Of a stretch of DNA of 64,000 bases, positions 23,796 to 37,100 are shown piece after piece. Made by a program: the position numbers and the translations under genes. Numbering within the stretch: position 1 is the first letter of the stretch; each line of letters starts with the position of its first letter. Under the pieces are notes generated by a model that worked only from the letters and a program-made list of their open reading frames with translations, ran no database searches and had not been told where the DNA came from. This DNA is from Calliopum simillimum. Lineage: Eukaryota > Arthropoda > Insecta > Diptera > Lauxaniidae. The stretch spans positions 47,797,061 through 47,861,060 of the forward strand of contig OX638369.1 in the NCBI GenBank assembly GCA_951812925.1. The letters run 5' to 3'.

Positions 23796-24117
23796 CCCCA
23801 TTCTCACTTGCCTGGTTAACCAGCCTAAAATCAGAAAATCTTGATAATCACAGAACCATGTTCACACCTTTTACCTGGATAAGTCTTCTATCATTTCAAT
23901 GACACTTTTTTGGCGTTTACCAAAAATTTCCTAATTTCCCTGGGATTTTCTGAATTCGGAGATGCCACCTGCCGATTTTTTGGGTTAAATGATCTAGTTA
24001 TTTAAAAACTAGCTAATCTTTTCCATACAAATCGAAAAGCTTTTTATATGGAAAAGGATAGTTTTAGTTAGAGCTTAATCAGCATTCATCTGGTTAACCA
24101 GGCAAGTGAGAATAGGG
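23796..24117. mobile_element. TA-flanked MITE, 322 bp
   Basis: CCCCATTCTCACTTGCCTGG at the left is matched by the near-complement at the right (CCAGGCAAGTGAGAATAGGG), with TA on both sides, as in Tc1/mariner-type MITEs. The TIR extends through GTTAACCAG. No coding frame. Confidence 0.75.
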
Positions 24118-24190
24118 TATTAAATTTCGTCAGAGCTAATTGGAACAAATTTACTAAAGGTGCTAAAGCCCAATTTTTTGGTGTTGCCCA

Positions 24191-24320
24191 AATTAGTGAT
24201 GCCAAACAAATTCGAATTTTTTGAGTTCATTTGAAAATGGGAACCAGCCTAATAAGACGTGTACACACCATCAAATAAAAATTTGTATGATGAATTCGAA
24301 TTTGTTTGGCATCACTAATT
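24191..24320. mobile_element. Small palindromic element, 130 bp
   Basis: AATTAGTGATGCCAAACAAA and the following TTCGAATT are exactly inverted at the right end. A single diverged copy of the arm (AGTGATGCCAAACAAGTTCG) lies at about 24681-24700. Superfamily not assigned. Confidence 0.65.
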
Positions 24321-25115
24321 TTTAAAATTTTTTTTATTGATTTGATGAATTTTTGGTGGTTCTGACCACCAAATAATTTGTCGAAAACTTAAAAAAAAAA
24401 TTATAAATTTTTGATTGTTCGCTGATTTGACGTGTTATTTGAAAGTGTGAACGCAAATACATTTTTCTGTATAAATATTTTTTGTTGAAAAAAGATTTCA
24501 ACGAGTACACATCGCACGTGTGATAAAATAAAAGAGGATCTTGATTTTTTTTACAAAGTTACGGTTGGAAAAGTCGTGCGTTTCGTGTTGGGAAAATTTA
24601 AACCATGCGTGTTGCGTTTGTATTTGGAACTTGTATATCGTGTTGAGAAGTGATTTGATAGTGTGGACAGCTCAAAATAAGTGATGCCAAACAAGTTCGT
24701 GTTCATCAAATAAAAAACTATAAGAACCGTCAATCTGTCAGTTCGTTGTGCATTTTTTTATCCACAGAAAGTGGAAAATTTTTAAGAAAATTTGCAATTT
24801 ATTGTAAATTTTGACAAAAAAATTAAATAAATCATGAAAATCAAGTGCAAATAAATGTGTAACGTGCAATAAAATGAAAAGTTAACAAAATTCTTGTGAA
24901 AAGACAAAAATATTCGGCTCCCATAAAAAAAACAGAAAAGTCTCAACTCCAATTGATTGCCATGGCAAAAAACAAGTTTTTTTGCGTTTCGTAACAAAAA
25001 GCTTAAGTAGCAACAGCAAATTTTACTTATTTGCATTTATTGTTATATTTAAGTAAAGCAGAACTAAGAAAAATATTATTCACAGTGCACAAAGTTTCTC
25101 GTTTTCACAAAAGCG
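24321..25115. other. Megf8 upstream region and 5' UTR
   Basis: AT-rich DNA before the Megf8 start. The purine-rich, ATG-poor stretch from about 24760 to 25115 reads as a 5' leader. I see no TATA box or clear initiator that fixes the transcription start. Confidence 0.4.
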
Positions 25116-28100
25116 ATGACTGCACAGTACGCTGCACAGTACGTCAACAAGAGCAGTAGAAGAGGCGGTGCTTGGTCCAGGCCAGTAATAGCTACGGCAA
25201 TCAACCTAACTATAAATCAGTTGGTAGTTTTCCTATTAATCGCTGGAGAATCTTGTCCCGTACTATGCGAACGTAATTCATTGTTGTCCTCCGTCCATCA
25301 GTTACATTTCCATGCACCCTGCGATCGTAGTCGAAAAGTATTCACTGAGCCCTATGGTGAAATATCGGATGGACCAGCGGGCTACAACTACACACAGGAT
25401 TCACACTGCGAGTGGCTGATTAAGGCACGCAATGAGAGTCAATTCATTACGCTGACTTTTCATAGCATGGGCACGGAGTGCTCTTATGATTACATATATG
25501 TTTATGACGGCGATTCTTTCAATTCAACGCTATTGGGTAGCTTTAGTGGACGTACGCAGCCACAACGCTTAGTGGCACGTAGTGGAAGTGTAAGTTTAGT
25601 TTTATGTTTTTTTTTTAATTTGGAAAATGAAAACTTATTCTTTTTGTTCAACGTTATTAAAAAACTAGTAAGAGTGCTTGCATTTAATCATTTTGAAAAC
25701 TTTAATAGAAGATGTCTGAACACACCTACTTTTTGTTTTGACTATCTTCAGTGCCTGTGCGATTTTTGGTTGCATTATCTCAAATAATTTGCTTTTATGA
25801 GAGGTGCCACGCCCTTTTCTCCGAGTTCACTAAGTTTTTGTTCAGAACTCTCCTTAAGTGTTTCTAGCATTTGCCTGTATTTTAGTTGCATTCCGTAAAT
25901 AATGCTCTTAAAATAACGTTTTAATGATTTTTATTTTTTTTTTTCTGTATAAACAAATATAAACCAGAATAGCACATGAGTTTTCTGTTTGGCCCGTATG
26001 AGCAGGCGTTTTTTTTTTTTTTTGTGTTGGTCAAGTATCACTCATCACGCCTAGCCTCTAACGATTAACTAGTGCCGATAGCGGAATGTTTTTTTCGGCT
26101 TTATCATTAAAAGCCTTTTCACAAAACGCTGTCTAGAACCGATGTTAATACATATGTACAAACAAATTAATGAGTACGCAGTAAATTTGGTAAAGACTAT
26201 ATATTCGCGATTTAAAATTTTGTATATTAGACTGCTTAATTTTTCAAACAGGTTTTTCTGTCAGAGTGGCTAGATTAAGAAAAAATGTTTAAAAATTATA
26301 CAGGAAATTACCCAGACTCTTTGAAAGTTCAAACTGTGATACCGGTTTTCAAAAAAGGGGACAAGAGCAATCCAGATAACTATCGCCCAATTTCTATTCC
26401 GCCAACTCTTACCAAAATACTGGAAAGTCTCCTGTATAATCAAATGTATTTATATATCACTGATAATAAATTGTTATATGAACACCAGTATGGGTTTCTT
26501 CTAGGAGTCGGTACTCAAACGTCTCTTATTGAACTGGTCGACCTAATATGTAAAAATATTGCACAGAACAAGTCGGTGGGGGGAATGTTTCTGGATCTAA
26601 GTAAGGCTTTTGACTCCATAGATCACTACATTTTACTTGAAAAATTAAAGTTTTATGGTTATTCCACGAGTGCGATAAGCATAATGAGAAATTATTTAAG
26701 TAACCGGAAACAATTTGTAAAGAAGTGACTTCAAATACGTTAATTTGGTTGTACCCCAGGGCTCGGTCTTAGGACCGCTGTTGTTTTTAATATTTATAAA
26801 TGACATTTCTAAATTGCCTCTCAAAGGGAAAATATTCCTATTTGCGGACGACTCCTCAATTTTTTATCCAGACGATAGCATTGATCTGATTAGACTTAAC
26901 ATGAAAGAAGATGTGGTAGTGTTGGATGAGTTTTTCCTTTTGAATAAACTGTTATTAAACGTAAATAAGACAAATGTTTTTTCTTTCCTAAGTAAGCGAA
27001 AGTCAGTCATGATATTCGCCACAATGGAGTATTGTTAAAAGTAAATTGTATAAAGCTTCTTGGTGTTAATATTGATTGTTTCTTGAAATGGCATGATCAT
27101 ATTGATTTAGTTGAAAATAAATTATCCATTGTCAATGGCTTGCTATACAAGGTCAGGCATAAGCGCACAACAGAAGCAAAAATGTTAATATATTTTGCTC
27201 TCGCTCACTGTCGCATTATTTATGCGGCTGGTACTTGGGCTTCTTTCTCTAATGTGAATAGGATCCAAGTGATGCAAAATAGAATGCTTAAAAATGTTTA
27301 CAATCTTCACTATCGATATCACTCCGTTGATTTGTACTCTAACTTCCGTATTCTTCCAGTAAGTCTTATTCATAGATTTCAGTTACTGTGCTATATTCAT
27401 AAGATATCTAATAAAGTTGATTTTGTGACCCTTTTAATTGTAAAATTTGTAGATATTCGGGCTTTAAGGTCAATTCCAAATTAAAAACTTTGTTTTAAAT
27501 TTTTAATTTTTAAATTATTTTATTTCCAATATTTTCCAATATGTAGATGACCTGTTTGCGATTATTAAAAATACCGAAGTAGAAGAAACCCTAAACAAGC
27601 TTAACACTTTTCATAGACGAATAAAATTTACTATAGAAAAAGAAACAAATGGACAAATACCTTATTTAGACGCTCTAGTGATAAGAAAGAATAACAAAAT
27701 AAAAGTTGACTGGTATCAGAAACCAATGGCAAGCGGACGAATAATTAACTTCAACTCAAAGCATCCTAAACAAATAATCTTTAATACAGCTACAAACTTT
27801 ATCAGACGAGTACTCAGCATTAGCGACAAAGATTTCCATACTGACAATGAGACAAAAATATTGAAAATACTTGACAAGAATAATTTCCCTATTTGGACCG
27901 CAAAAAAACTTCTGAAAAATTTTAAGAAAAAACGAAATAAAGAGAAGCCAGTGGACGATTTACCTAAGGTATACAAATCAATGACGTATTTACCATCTTT
28001 TTCTGAAAAGTTTAAAAAATCTGACATTTATGATAAAAACAAATACACAGTAGCCTTCAAAACAACGAACACATTACAAAAATTATTTAGCAATACAAAA

Positions 28101-31100
28101 TCTAAACTTGACAAAAATGACAAAGCGAATTTGGTTTACCAAATCTCGTGCAGAGGCCCTAAAGACGGATCCAACATATGCAATAAAGTATATGTTGTAA
28201 CAACAATGACAAAATTAAAGACAAGAATTTCAGGACATAAATCAGACCATAAATTACAAAATAAACCTTTAGAGCAAAAAACTGCACTTGCAGCCCACTG
28301 TACTCTAACTGGACACTCACCAAACTTTGACGACGTTAGAATATTACACGAAGAAAAAAATTACGCGCGGAGACTTACACTCGAAATGATACACATACTC
28401 AATACACCTACACAACAACGACTCAATTACAAAACTGATACTGACAACTGCGCTCACATATACAGACATTTAATAGAAAAAAAGCGCAAAAAAACATAGG
28501 AGACTAGGGTTAGGAGAAACATAACAAAACTCAGCTGATCATTAGACAACCAAAGGGCGAATAAAGTAATGTGCAATATTTTTGATTATTTATTTATTTA
28601 TTTTTTCAATTTAAAGTGCAATATTTTTTAAACCTTTTTGTCGTCTAATGTTGTTAGCAGTTTTTTGTTTTGTTCATTTGCTGTGGGTTTATAAGTGTTT
28701 AATGTTTTTATTTTGATTTTTACTTTTAAAATTGTAAGTAATACTTATAATTGTGTTTTAATTTTTATAATTAATGTATGTATTATATTTTATAGTCCCT
28801 GAAGATGATTGCCAATGGCAATCGAAATATTGGAAATAAAATAATTTAAAAATTAAAAATTTAAAACAAAGTTTTTAATTTGGAATTGACCTTAAAGCCC
28901 GAATATCTACAAATTTCATAAGATATCAATAATCTTAATTCCCAACACTATCCAAATAATTTCAACATAATTTTCAACATTCATATAATACGAGGCATAG
29001 AGACAATCATGTTGTTTCTCGTTCCATAAGTGATACTTCGTCTCAAAGTATATCTCTCAATGGTGTAATTTGGTACAACGAGCTTGATAGATCCATAAAA
29101 GACAAACAATATTCAGCTTTTTAAGAAAAAATTAAAGGAATTTTTATTAGATAGAACAAGGCTTTTGTTACACTTTTAAATTTTTACTCTGTTAAATTTT
29201 TATTATTTTTTGTGTAAATTTGCTTACGTAAATATTTAAGTATCAAAATATAAACGTGTTATTTAGTTGTTAGCATCTTAGTTCAAAAGACCTTTTGATT
29301 GAGCTTATTGTAATTTATTGAATTATTTTATAAATAAATAGGCTTGAAAAAAAAAAAAGCGTCCACGTTACCTCCCAATGACTTCAAGAGGCGAATCTTT
29401 GAACATTTTTCTTGTTTTTAGTTTGTCTTAATTTGGCATAGCTCGCAATTGATATAATGCTGATAGTGGCCTGTATGTTAATTTTCTTTTTCTCCGGAGA
29501 TGTGTGTGTGAGCAATCGTTAGAATTATTAATTACTATTTTTTTCTTTTAGTATTTTATATTTTTTAGTTTCCCAACGGGAGACGGAAGCGCGTTGAAAC
29601 GAATTCAGTTGCGTTTCTAGGGAAGCAAGAAGCTGCTTCCAGTGCTGGTCTCACTGCTTATCTTTTTCAACACAGCATGTCCTTTGTAGCGTGCGACTGC
29701 CCTTTAAAAAAAATATATAAAAGGTGTACGGCAGGATTAATAAATTCGAAGTCAATTTTGCGTTTTAGGAAACACCCTATGTTCTATGCGATATTTCCCG
29801 TAATATGTACTAATACTATTACACGAAACAAAAAAAAAAAAGATCGGTCAATTGAATGTCACTTTTAAATGACATTGAAATTAAGAGACAAAAATTTTTG
29901 GCGCGATCTTGAAACGTCACCGAAATCTATAGGAATGAGGGAGACCAGAATAGGTTGTTAACTATTTGACGAAAGATTTTGTTTACTGGTATTAGTAAAT
30001 AGATACCGAAAAATTGGGCTGTTGGCAACGAATTTAATTTGCCGAGTGGAGTTGCGTTTGGATTTTTGTACGGGTATGACGTGTTCGCGGTAAAAGTATT
30101 AAAAAACTATAAAAAAAGAAAAATGGCGATAAGAAAAATTGGACACATGGCTTTTAAAAAAATAAAATGAAAAGAATTGAAAACTAAAAGGATTTATATA
30201 ATAAATTAAGAAATTTGTAATTTGTTATCGTAAATTAAGATTAAGTGAACAAAAAAAAAAAAACAAAAAAGTGCGTAGACAGAACCAAAAGAAAGAAAAA
30301 AAGGAATTAAGTGCTGTGCCTTTGTGAACAGTTAAAAAAAAAACAAATTAAGGTGCAATAATCCTTATAGAATAATAAAAAAGGAACTCGTCATAAATTT
30401 TACCGGTGCCGCACGTCGATAAAAGAAAAAAGGAGCAAACAAAACACGAACGCTACGTTAGAATTGAACAGAAGCGCTAAAAAACTACACCGTTGTGAGT
30501 AAAAGAGGCGCTCCGAAAATTGCCCACAGTGGAACAAATTTGAATCATTCTCGCGGAAAATATTTTTATCAGCCGTACTGAACGAGACATAGTGGACAAC
30601 ATCGGACCCCTGTGCAAACGCTAAATAAAAAAATGTAATGCCCTAATGGTTGGAAATTATATTGCGACAATATCCAGTGCATAGACAGTGCCACGAAAAT
30701 TTTTTAAAAATAAAAAATATACGAATAATAATTAAAACAGAAAAATAGAAAAGAATAAAAAGTAAAAGAAAAAAAAAGATAATAAAAATTTTAAAATAAA
30801 ATTTTGAATCAAAAAGAAAAAAAATAAGAAGTAAAATAAAACAATTTTTTAAAAATAAAATTTTTGATCGAAAGAAAAGAACAGTAAAAATAAAAGAATT
30901 TTTAATGAAGACGGTTATAAAAACTTATAACTTTACACCACCAAACGGCGATTTCATCAAACAAAGGCAACGAGTTTCATCCACCACCGGCTGTACTTAA
31001 AGTTAATGCAGCTTGGCAGCTGATATAGGCGGAAGGCGTATTTAATAAGGCTTATAGGTATACATTTATATTTTTTTTATATTTATAGGTTAAGTATTTG

Positions 31101-34100
31101 ATATATTTCTTTTATTTTTTTTCGATACTCATAATATATTTAAATAAGAACTTACAAGAATTGTAAACAGAGGCCTCTTAGGAAAAGAATACTACTTATT
31201 AATGTTTACTGATAAATTAATTGTTTAAAAAAAAAAAAAAAAAGAAATGAATTTGATATAAAAAGGAAATTGATTTAAAAGCCATCTGTTTTAAAATTTG
31301 AAATGGAATAAGTTTCAGTGTAAGTGGGAGGAGGTTTCCCGAAAGAGTGGATCCATGACGCAGGAGTGGGGATAAGGGGGTTTTATTCCCCCAAGTTCGG
31401 AACATGTGAGTAATAATTTTTTTTTCCTCTGCGAAAATATTTCCCTTCGCTAAAATTTATTTGGTTTGAGTTTCTTTTTTTTTAGTTTGATTTGATTTTT
31501 TTTTGTTTATTATAAGAAAGGTTTTCTCTTCGTTAAGAAGAGAAAATCTTATTGTCGGACCCTTCGGGTAGATTGGCTGGGTTGAGGACCACCCCTCAAA
31601 ATGTCGGAGAGCTAGCCGGGAAAGTTGCCAATCTGCCAAGATCAAGTAAGGGACACCACAATATGGCGCCCAAGCGAAATTTGCGTTAGGTACGTTGATT
31701 CTTTCTTGGGGGACTTCAGTCAAGTAGCTTAGGGGACTATAGGGATCACCCTAAATGTATTTGGCTGGGGTTTTTCAAGAGACTACTCAACGAAATTTTA
31801 GGAATTGTGTCTTTGAGTCTTTCCTGTTCAACTTTTTACAAATGGCTTTGGAGGCTAAGATGTCCACCCTAACTGCATTTGTGATGGGTTTAGCAGGAAA
31901 CTATTCAACGTAGATTTTCAAGTAACAATTAATAGGTTTTTTTTTGGTAGCGGTAATAAATTAATTTGAAATAAAGATTGGGAAAGATGGCAGACAAGTT
32001 GATTCAAGGGTATAGTGGCCGTAGAGGCAATGGTTCCATTTACGTAGCACTGCCATTGAATTGATTGGAAGCTATGGGTGTCCGTAGAAGTAAATACTAT
32101 CTGCGTTTGCACTAATACGATTAGTTTGCTGTCGTTTCTAAATTATTTCGATTGCTGAGATTAAGTCCAAAATATATTTTTTTGGGTTTTTTTTACCGAC
32201 AATCAAAACATTTTTTCTTTTTGCATTTAAAAATTTTTATTTTTTTTTTTTTGAATCAGTATGTCATAGCAGATGAAGGGAAGTTAGTGGTAGAAAGGAA
32301 GTTAGTTATGTCATGGTTCATCTTTGGAAATCTCCTCCCACCACAATTTAATTAAACAATTAAAGAATAGTAGAGTAAATAATATTTTATTTAGTTTGCC
32401 TATTGCTAAAACGCGTTGTTAGAAAGATAAAATAATACTTTTTTTTTTATAACAACTAAGAACACCAAATACGAATTAAAACCATTCGTGACACGATTCT
32501 AATTTTGATACGGCTTCGACAAATCCATAACAATGTCGTTTGTTGGGCATTCTCCGGTTTCAGGACCGAATACTGAAATCGTTAACAATTTAAATTCGTT
32601 GTCAACAGGTCAAAACCCAAATATGCCGATGCGAAATAGGGTATTGACTGATTCTAATTCAAGGTCACATGTCTTGCGTACACCTGTCGGGGTACAGGAT
32701 GGAGCAATTCCAAGTAACTTTTATGATTTTTCATCCACGATTGGAGGTGGTAACCTAGCCACTGGTTACACACAACCGGGCAGTGGGCCAATTTCAAATG
32801 CGCGACGTATATACAATCCAGCTACAGTTTTTTCAGAAGGGGGTATAAGAACTCAGGCTCGTACCAAGTCCCAAGAGGGACAATTTACAAATCAGTTAAG
32901 GTCAAGGACTGGCACAAATCCTAAGCGTCCTATGCAGCGTTCCTTATTAGAAGGGTTAACACCATTACCACCTGATCTTTCGAAACCACCGCCTCAAAAT
33001 TCCGGACAATTTTCTATGGGCAGTAACATGCATGCAAACAGAGTAAATTCACAGGCAAATACCGATAATCAATACGAATCTGTCTTGCACAGTGGGATAG
33101 TATCGGCTTTAAATATAGCGGTTTCTCAAAACGTACAAAATATAGAAAAGTCTCTAGAAGCAAAGATAGATGGACTTATAAAACCGTTCATGAAACAAGT
33201 TTTGGATCACGTGAATGTCTCTCGACAGAATAGTGCTACGGGAACCAGGGTTCCTCAAAATCCAAGTTGGTATAATGATTGGCACCGGGCTGATGCAAAT
33301 CGGTTCCAAAATGAGGCTAGGCCAAATCATTCAAACATCGACAACAATAGGGGAATGCCGAATGTTAATCATAATAATTTTCCGACTCAACAAGGTATAA
33401 GTTCAGGTACAGTAGGCCATGAAGCTCCTGAAAGAGCTTACGAAAATGTTCATCCAGTTAAAGTCCATCAGTGGGATTTAGTGTTTGATGGCGATTCTGG
33501 AAAACTAACGGTGGAAGATTTTATTTTTAGGCTAGAGCGTCTAAGGACACAATATAATCATTCTTGGCCTGAAGTTATTCGTGAATTTCATCGTTTAGTC
33601 AAAGGGGAGGCGTCAGACTGGTACTGGCTTTTCTTAACATCTAATCCATCACCTGACTGGGACACGTTAAGCCGTGAGCTAAGGCATCAATTCCAGAGTA
33701 ATAAAACTCAATTTGAAAAATTAAGGGAATTCGCAGAGAGGCGACAGCTTCCTGACGAATCAATTGATGCATTTTTCCATCAAGTAAAAAAATTACGTTC
33801 TTGCCTGGGGATAAATATAGATGAGTTAGAGGCGGTTAAAATTATTAAAAGAAATTTGAAAGAAAGTTTGGCCAAAGCAGTCTATCCGATGACTTCATAT
33901 ACTGTAGACCACTTGCGTGATCAATGTCGCGAGTATGAATCCCTTTTTGCGCGTAAAGATTTGCGGTCTAACCAGCCAACAACAGTAAGGTTTCGACAAC
34001 CTCGAGCATACGTGAGCGAAGTGGTGGAGAGTGAACAAGCAGGAGACCAGAATTTTTGGGATCAAGAAGTGGAACCTAGTGTAGAGGCCGTGCAAATCAG

Positions 34101-37100
34101 TTCAAATGTTTTAACTGAGCCTTTAAGAAGACCTTTGATTTGCTGGAATTGTTGCCAACAAGGTCATACTTACATCGACTGTCCCTCGACTGAAAGGCGG
34201 CTTTTTTGTTTTAAGTGCGGCAAAGTAGGAGTAATTACTCCGCGTTGTCCAACCTGTTCACGGGGAAACTTGAGGGGTGCGACAAGAGCGGGTGTGTCGT
34301 GCTCGACGCAAACTCCCGCAGAAACGCCGCGATTCAATGTGACTTAAGTTCCAACAACTCAAAATCGGATAATTTTGAAGAAGTCGAGGTGGGAGAAAAA
34401 TTTGAAAATTATGATAGAAAGTTAAGTAAGTCTAGGTTTCTGTTGAGGCACAAATCCTTAGAAGAAAGGATACGCAATTATCAGGAAGTCAGAAATAAAA
34501 TTTTTGGCGAAAGTCAGCTAGTGGGAAAACGAGAAATTTCGAAAAAAATATTAAAAGCGAGGAATAGGTATAGCCAGCGAAAAAAAATTAGACAAGAAAT
34601 CGTAAGTAGTGTGACGGCAATCAAAAGCAATGATATTCGACCTTATGCGGATGTAGTTATTTCTTCGGTCTCTGTGCGGGGTTTGCTGGATACCGGCGCT
34701 TCTGTGAGTCTGTTAGGCAAAGGTTGTGGAGAACTGCTCAAAACTATAGGTATAGAACCAAAAGGATCAATATCTCGTGTGAGAACGGCCGGAGGCAAAA
34801 CTCACTGGGTTCATGGTAAAATCAAAATACCAGTGCAGTACAAAAATCTAACAATAGATATGGAACTGTTTGTCTGTCCAACATTAGAGCAACCACTATA
34901 CCTTGGCGTCGACTTTTGGAAAAAGTTCGGTTTAGCACCCGACATTTTTGGAGTGGCATCATTGGAAGAGGAAAAACAAGAAAAGGATCCGTCGCAACAC
35001 TATTTAACTTCAGATCAGGAGAATCAGTTACGGGAGGCAGTAAAGGAGTTTAAAAGTTTTGAGGAGAACGGCTTAGGAAAAACGAGTTTGGAAAAACACA
35101 CTATTATCCTGAAAGAGGGATCGGAACCAGTAAAGGATAGACACTATCCAGTGTCACCGGCCGTGCAGGAACTTTTGTATACCGAAATCGATAATATGCT
35201 GAACTTAGGAGTTATCGAGGTGAGCAACAGTCCTTGGAGCAACAGAACCACGCTGGTGAGGAAACCAGGTAAAAATCGGCTATGTCTGGATGCAAGGAAG
35301 CTAAATGATCGCACCATTAAGGATGCATATCCCTTGCAAAACATTGAGGGCATACTTAGCCGTATAGATGAAACAGTGTTCATTAGCAGCGTGGATCTCA
35401 AATACGCCTTTTGGCAAATTGAGCTGGAGGAAGGCTCTAGGGAGTGCACCGCGTTTACGATTCCGGGGAGACCACTTTATCAATTTGCAGTTATGCCGTT
35501 TGGGCTCTGCAATGCGGCCCAACGGTTATGCAGGCTGATGGATAAAGTGATCCCCCAGCGCCTTAAGCAAAACGTATTTGTATACCTGGATGACCTGCTG
35601 GTGATTGCTCGAGATTTCGATACTCACTTGAAACTGTTGCGCGAAGTTGCTCAATGCCTAAGTAAAGCGAACCTGACCATCGGGTTAAAAAAATCCAAGT
35701 TTTGTATGAAGGAACTGCGCTATCTTGGGTTTGTCATCGGAGGAGGGGTATTGAAGACGGACCCTGAAAAGGTAACTGCCGTCTCCAATATCCCAATTCC
35801 GAAGTCACCTCGAGATGTGCGTAGTTTCCTGGGGACAGCCGGATGGTACAGGCGCTTTATAAAGGATTTTGCAACTTTGTCGTCACCGTTAAGTGATACA
35901 CTGAAAAAAAGCCCAAAATTTAGTATGACTCCTCAAGCCATCGAAGCTTTCACCCAACTCAAAACTGCCTTAACGACCGCTCCTGTACTGGTACACCCAG
36001 ATTTTAAACGCCGTTTCTACATACAATGTGATGCTTCACAATTCGGAATAGGGGCTGTTCTATTTCAAGTAGACGAAGAAAACAATGACAGACCGATTGC
36101 ATTCTATTCCCAGAAACTCAATAGCGCTCAAAAAAACTACAGCGTGACTGAGAAAGAATGTTTGGCGGCCGTACTGGCAATAAAAAGATTCCGACCGTAC
36201 GTAGAGCTCATGCCATTTACAGTTGTCACGGACCATGCCAGTCTCAAATGGCTGATGAGCTTGCGTGATCTCAGTGGGCGTTTAGCGAGATGGTCCTTAG
36301 AATTGCAGTCATATGACTTCGAGATAGAACACCGCAAAGGTACAGACAACGTGGTTGCGGACATGCTGTCACGAACAGTCACAGAAGATTGCGTCGATGA
36401 ATTAGGATTGGATTTCGAAACTAGAGAATTTAGCTCGCCTGAATACCTTCAGCTGATAGAAACAGTTAACGAAAATGGAAGTAGATTACCAGATCTAAAA
36501 GTCGTGGACGGTGTGGTATATAGAAAAACAGAATTTTCTCAGCAGGAACTGGATGAAAATCCCTGGAAAATATGGGTGCCAGAAGCACTGACTACAACAG
36601 TAATTGCTAAAGAGCATGAACCACCTTCAGTCTCACACGGGGGCGTAGCCAAGACTCTTTATCGAATCAGGCAAAAATATTTTTGGCCACAGATGGCTGC
36701 ACAAGTGCGCAACTATGTTCGCAATTGCGTAACTTGTAAAGAAATTAAATCTTCAAATTGTGAGTTGAGGCCTAGAATGGTTAATGAAGTAGTCACGTGT
36801 AGGCCGTTCCAGAAACTTTATATAGATTTTTTGGGTAAATATCCCCGTTCCAAAACTGGTAATACTTACATATTCATTGTGTTAGACCACTTTTCGAAAT
36901 TTATATTTCTTAAAGCTATGCGCGAAGCGTCGGCGACAAACGTCACAAAATTTTTAGTTAACAATATCTTTAACACCTTTGGTGTCCCTGAATTGATCCA
37001 TTCGGATAATGGAAAGCAATTCATTTCCAAAGAGTTTAAAAATATGTTGGACACTTTTAAAATCCAACATATGAAAAATGCTTTCCATTCCCCTCAGGCG

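Larger units (their letters stand above)
26240..29359 (+). mobile_element. 5'-truncated non-LTR retrotransposon (jockey/CR1 group), interrupted
   Basis: Broken frames encode reverse-transcriptase blocks in order: VIPVFKKGDKSNPDNYRPIS (26338-), GMFLDLSKAFDSIDH (about 26580-), PQGSVLGPLLFLIFINDIS (about 26753-) and the catalytic LFADDSS (about 26838-). A frameshift between 26728 and 26745 and another near 27030 break the protein. The thumb region continues to about 27440, where a Penelope-like element (27443-28916) interrupts it. The remaining 3' part and UTR resume at 28917 and end in a 12-base poly(A) at about 29348-29359. No endonuclease domain is left and no target duplication was found. 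Confidence 0.8.

Noticed and set aside
34215..34268. ATG at 34215 as an independent pol start
   Set aside because: It lies inside gag coding sequence, and an in-phase slippery site with downstream pseudoknot gives a better explanation.
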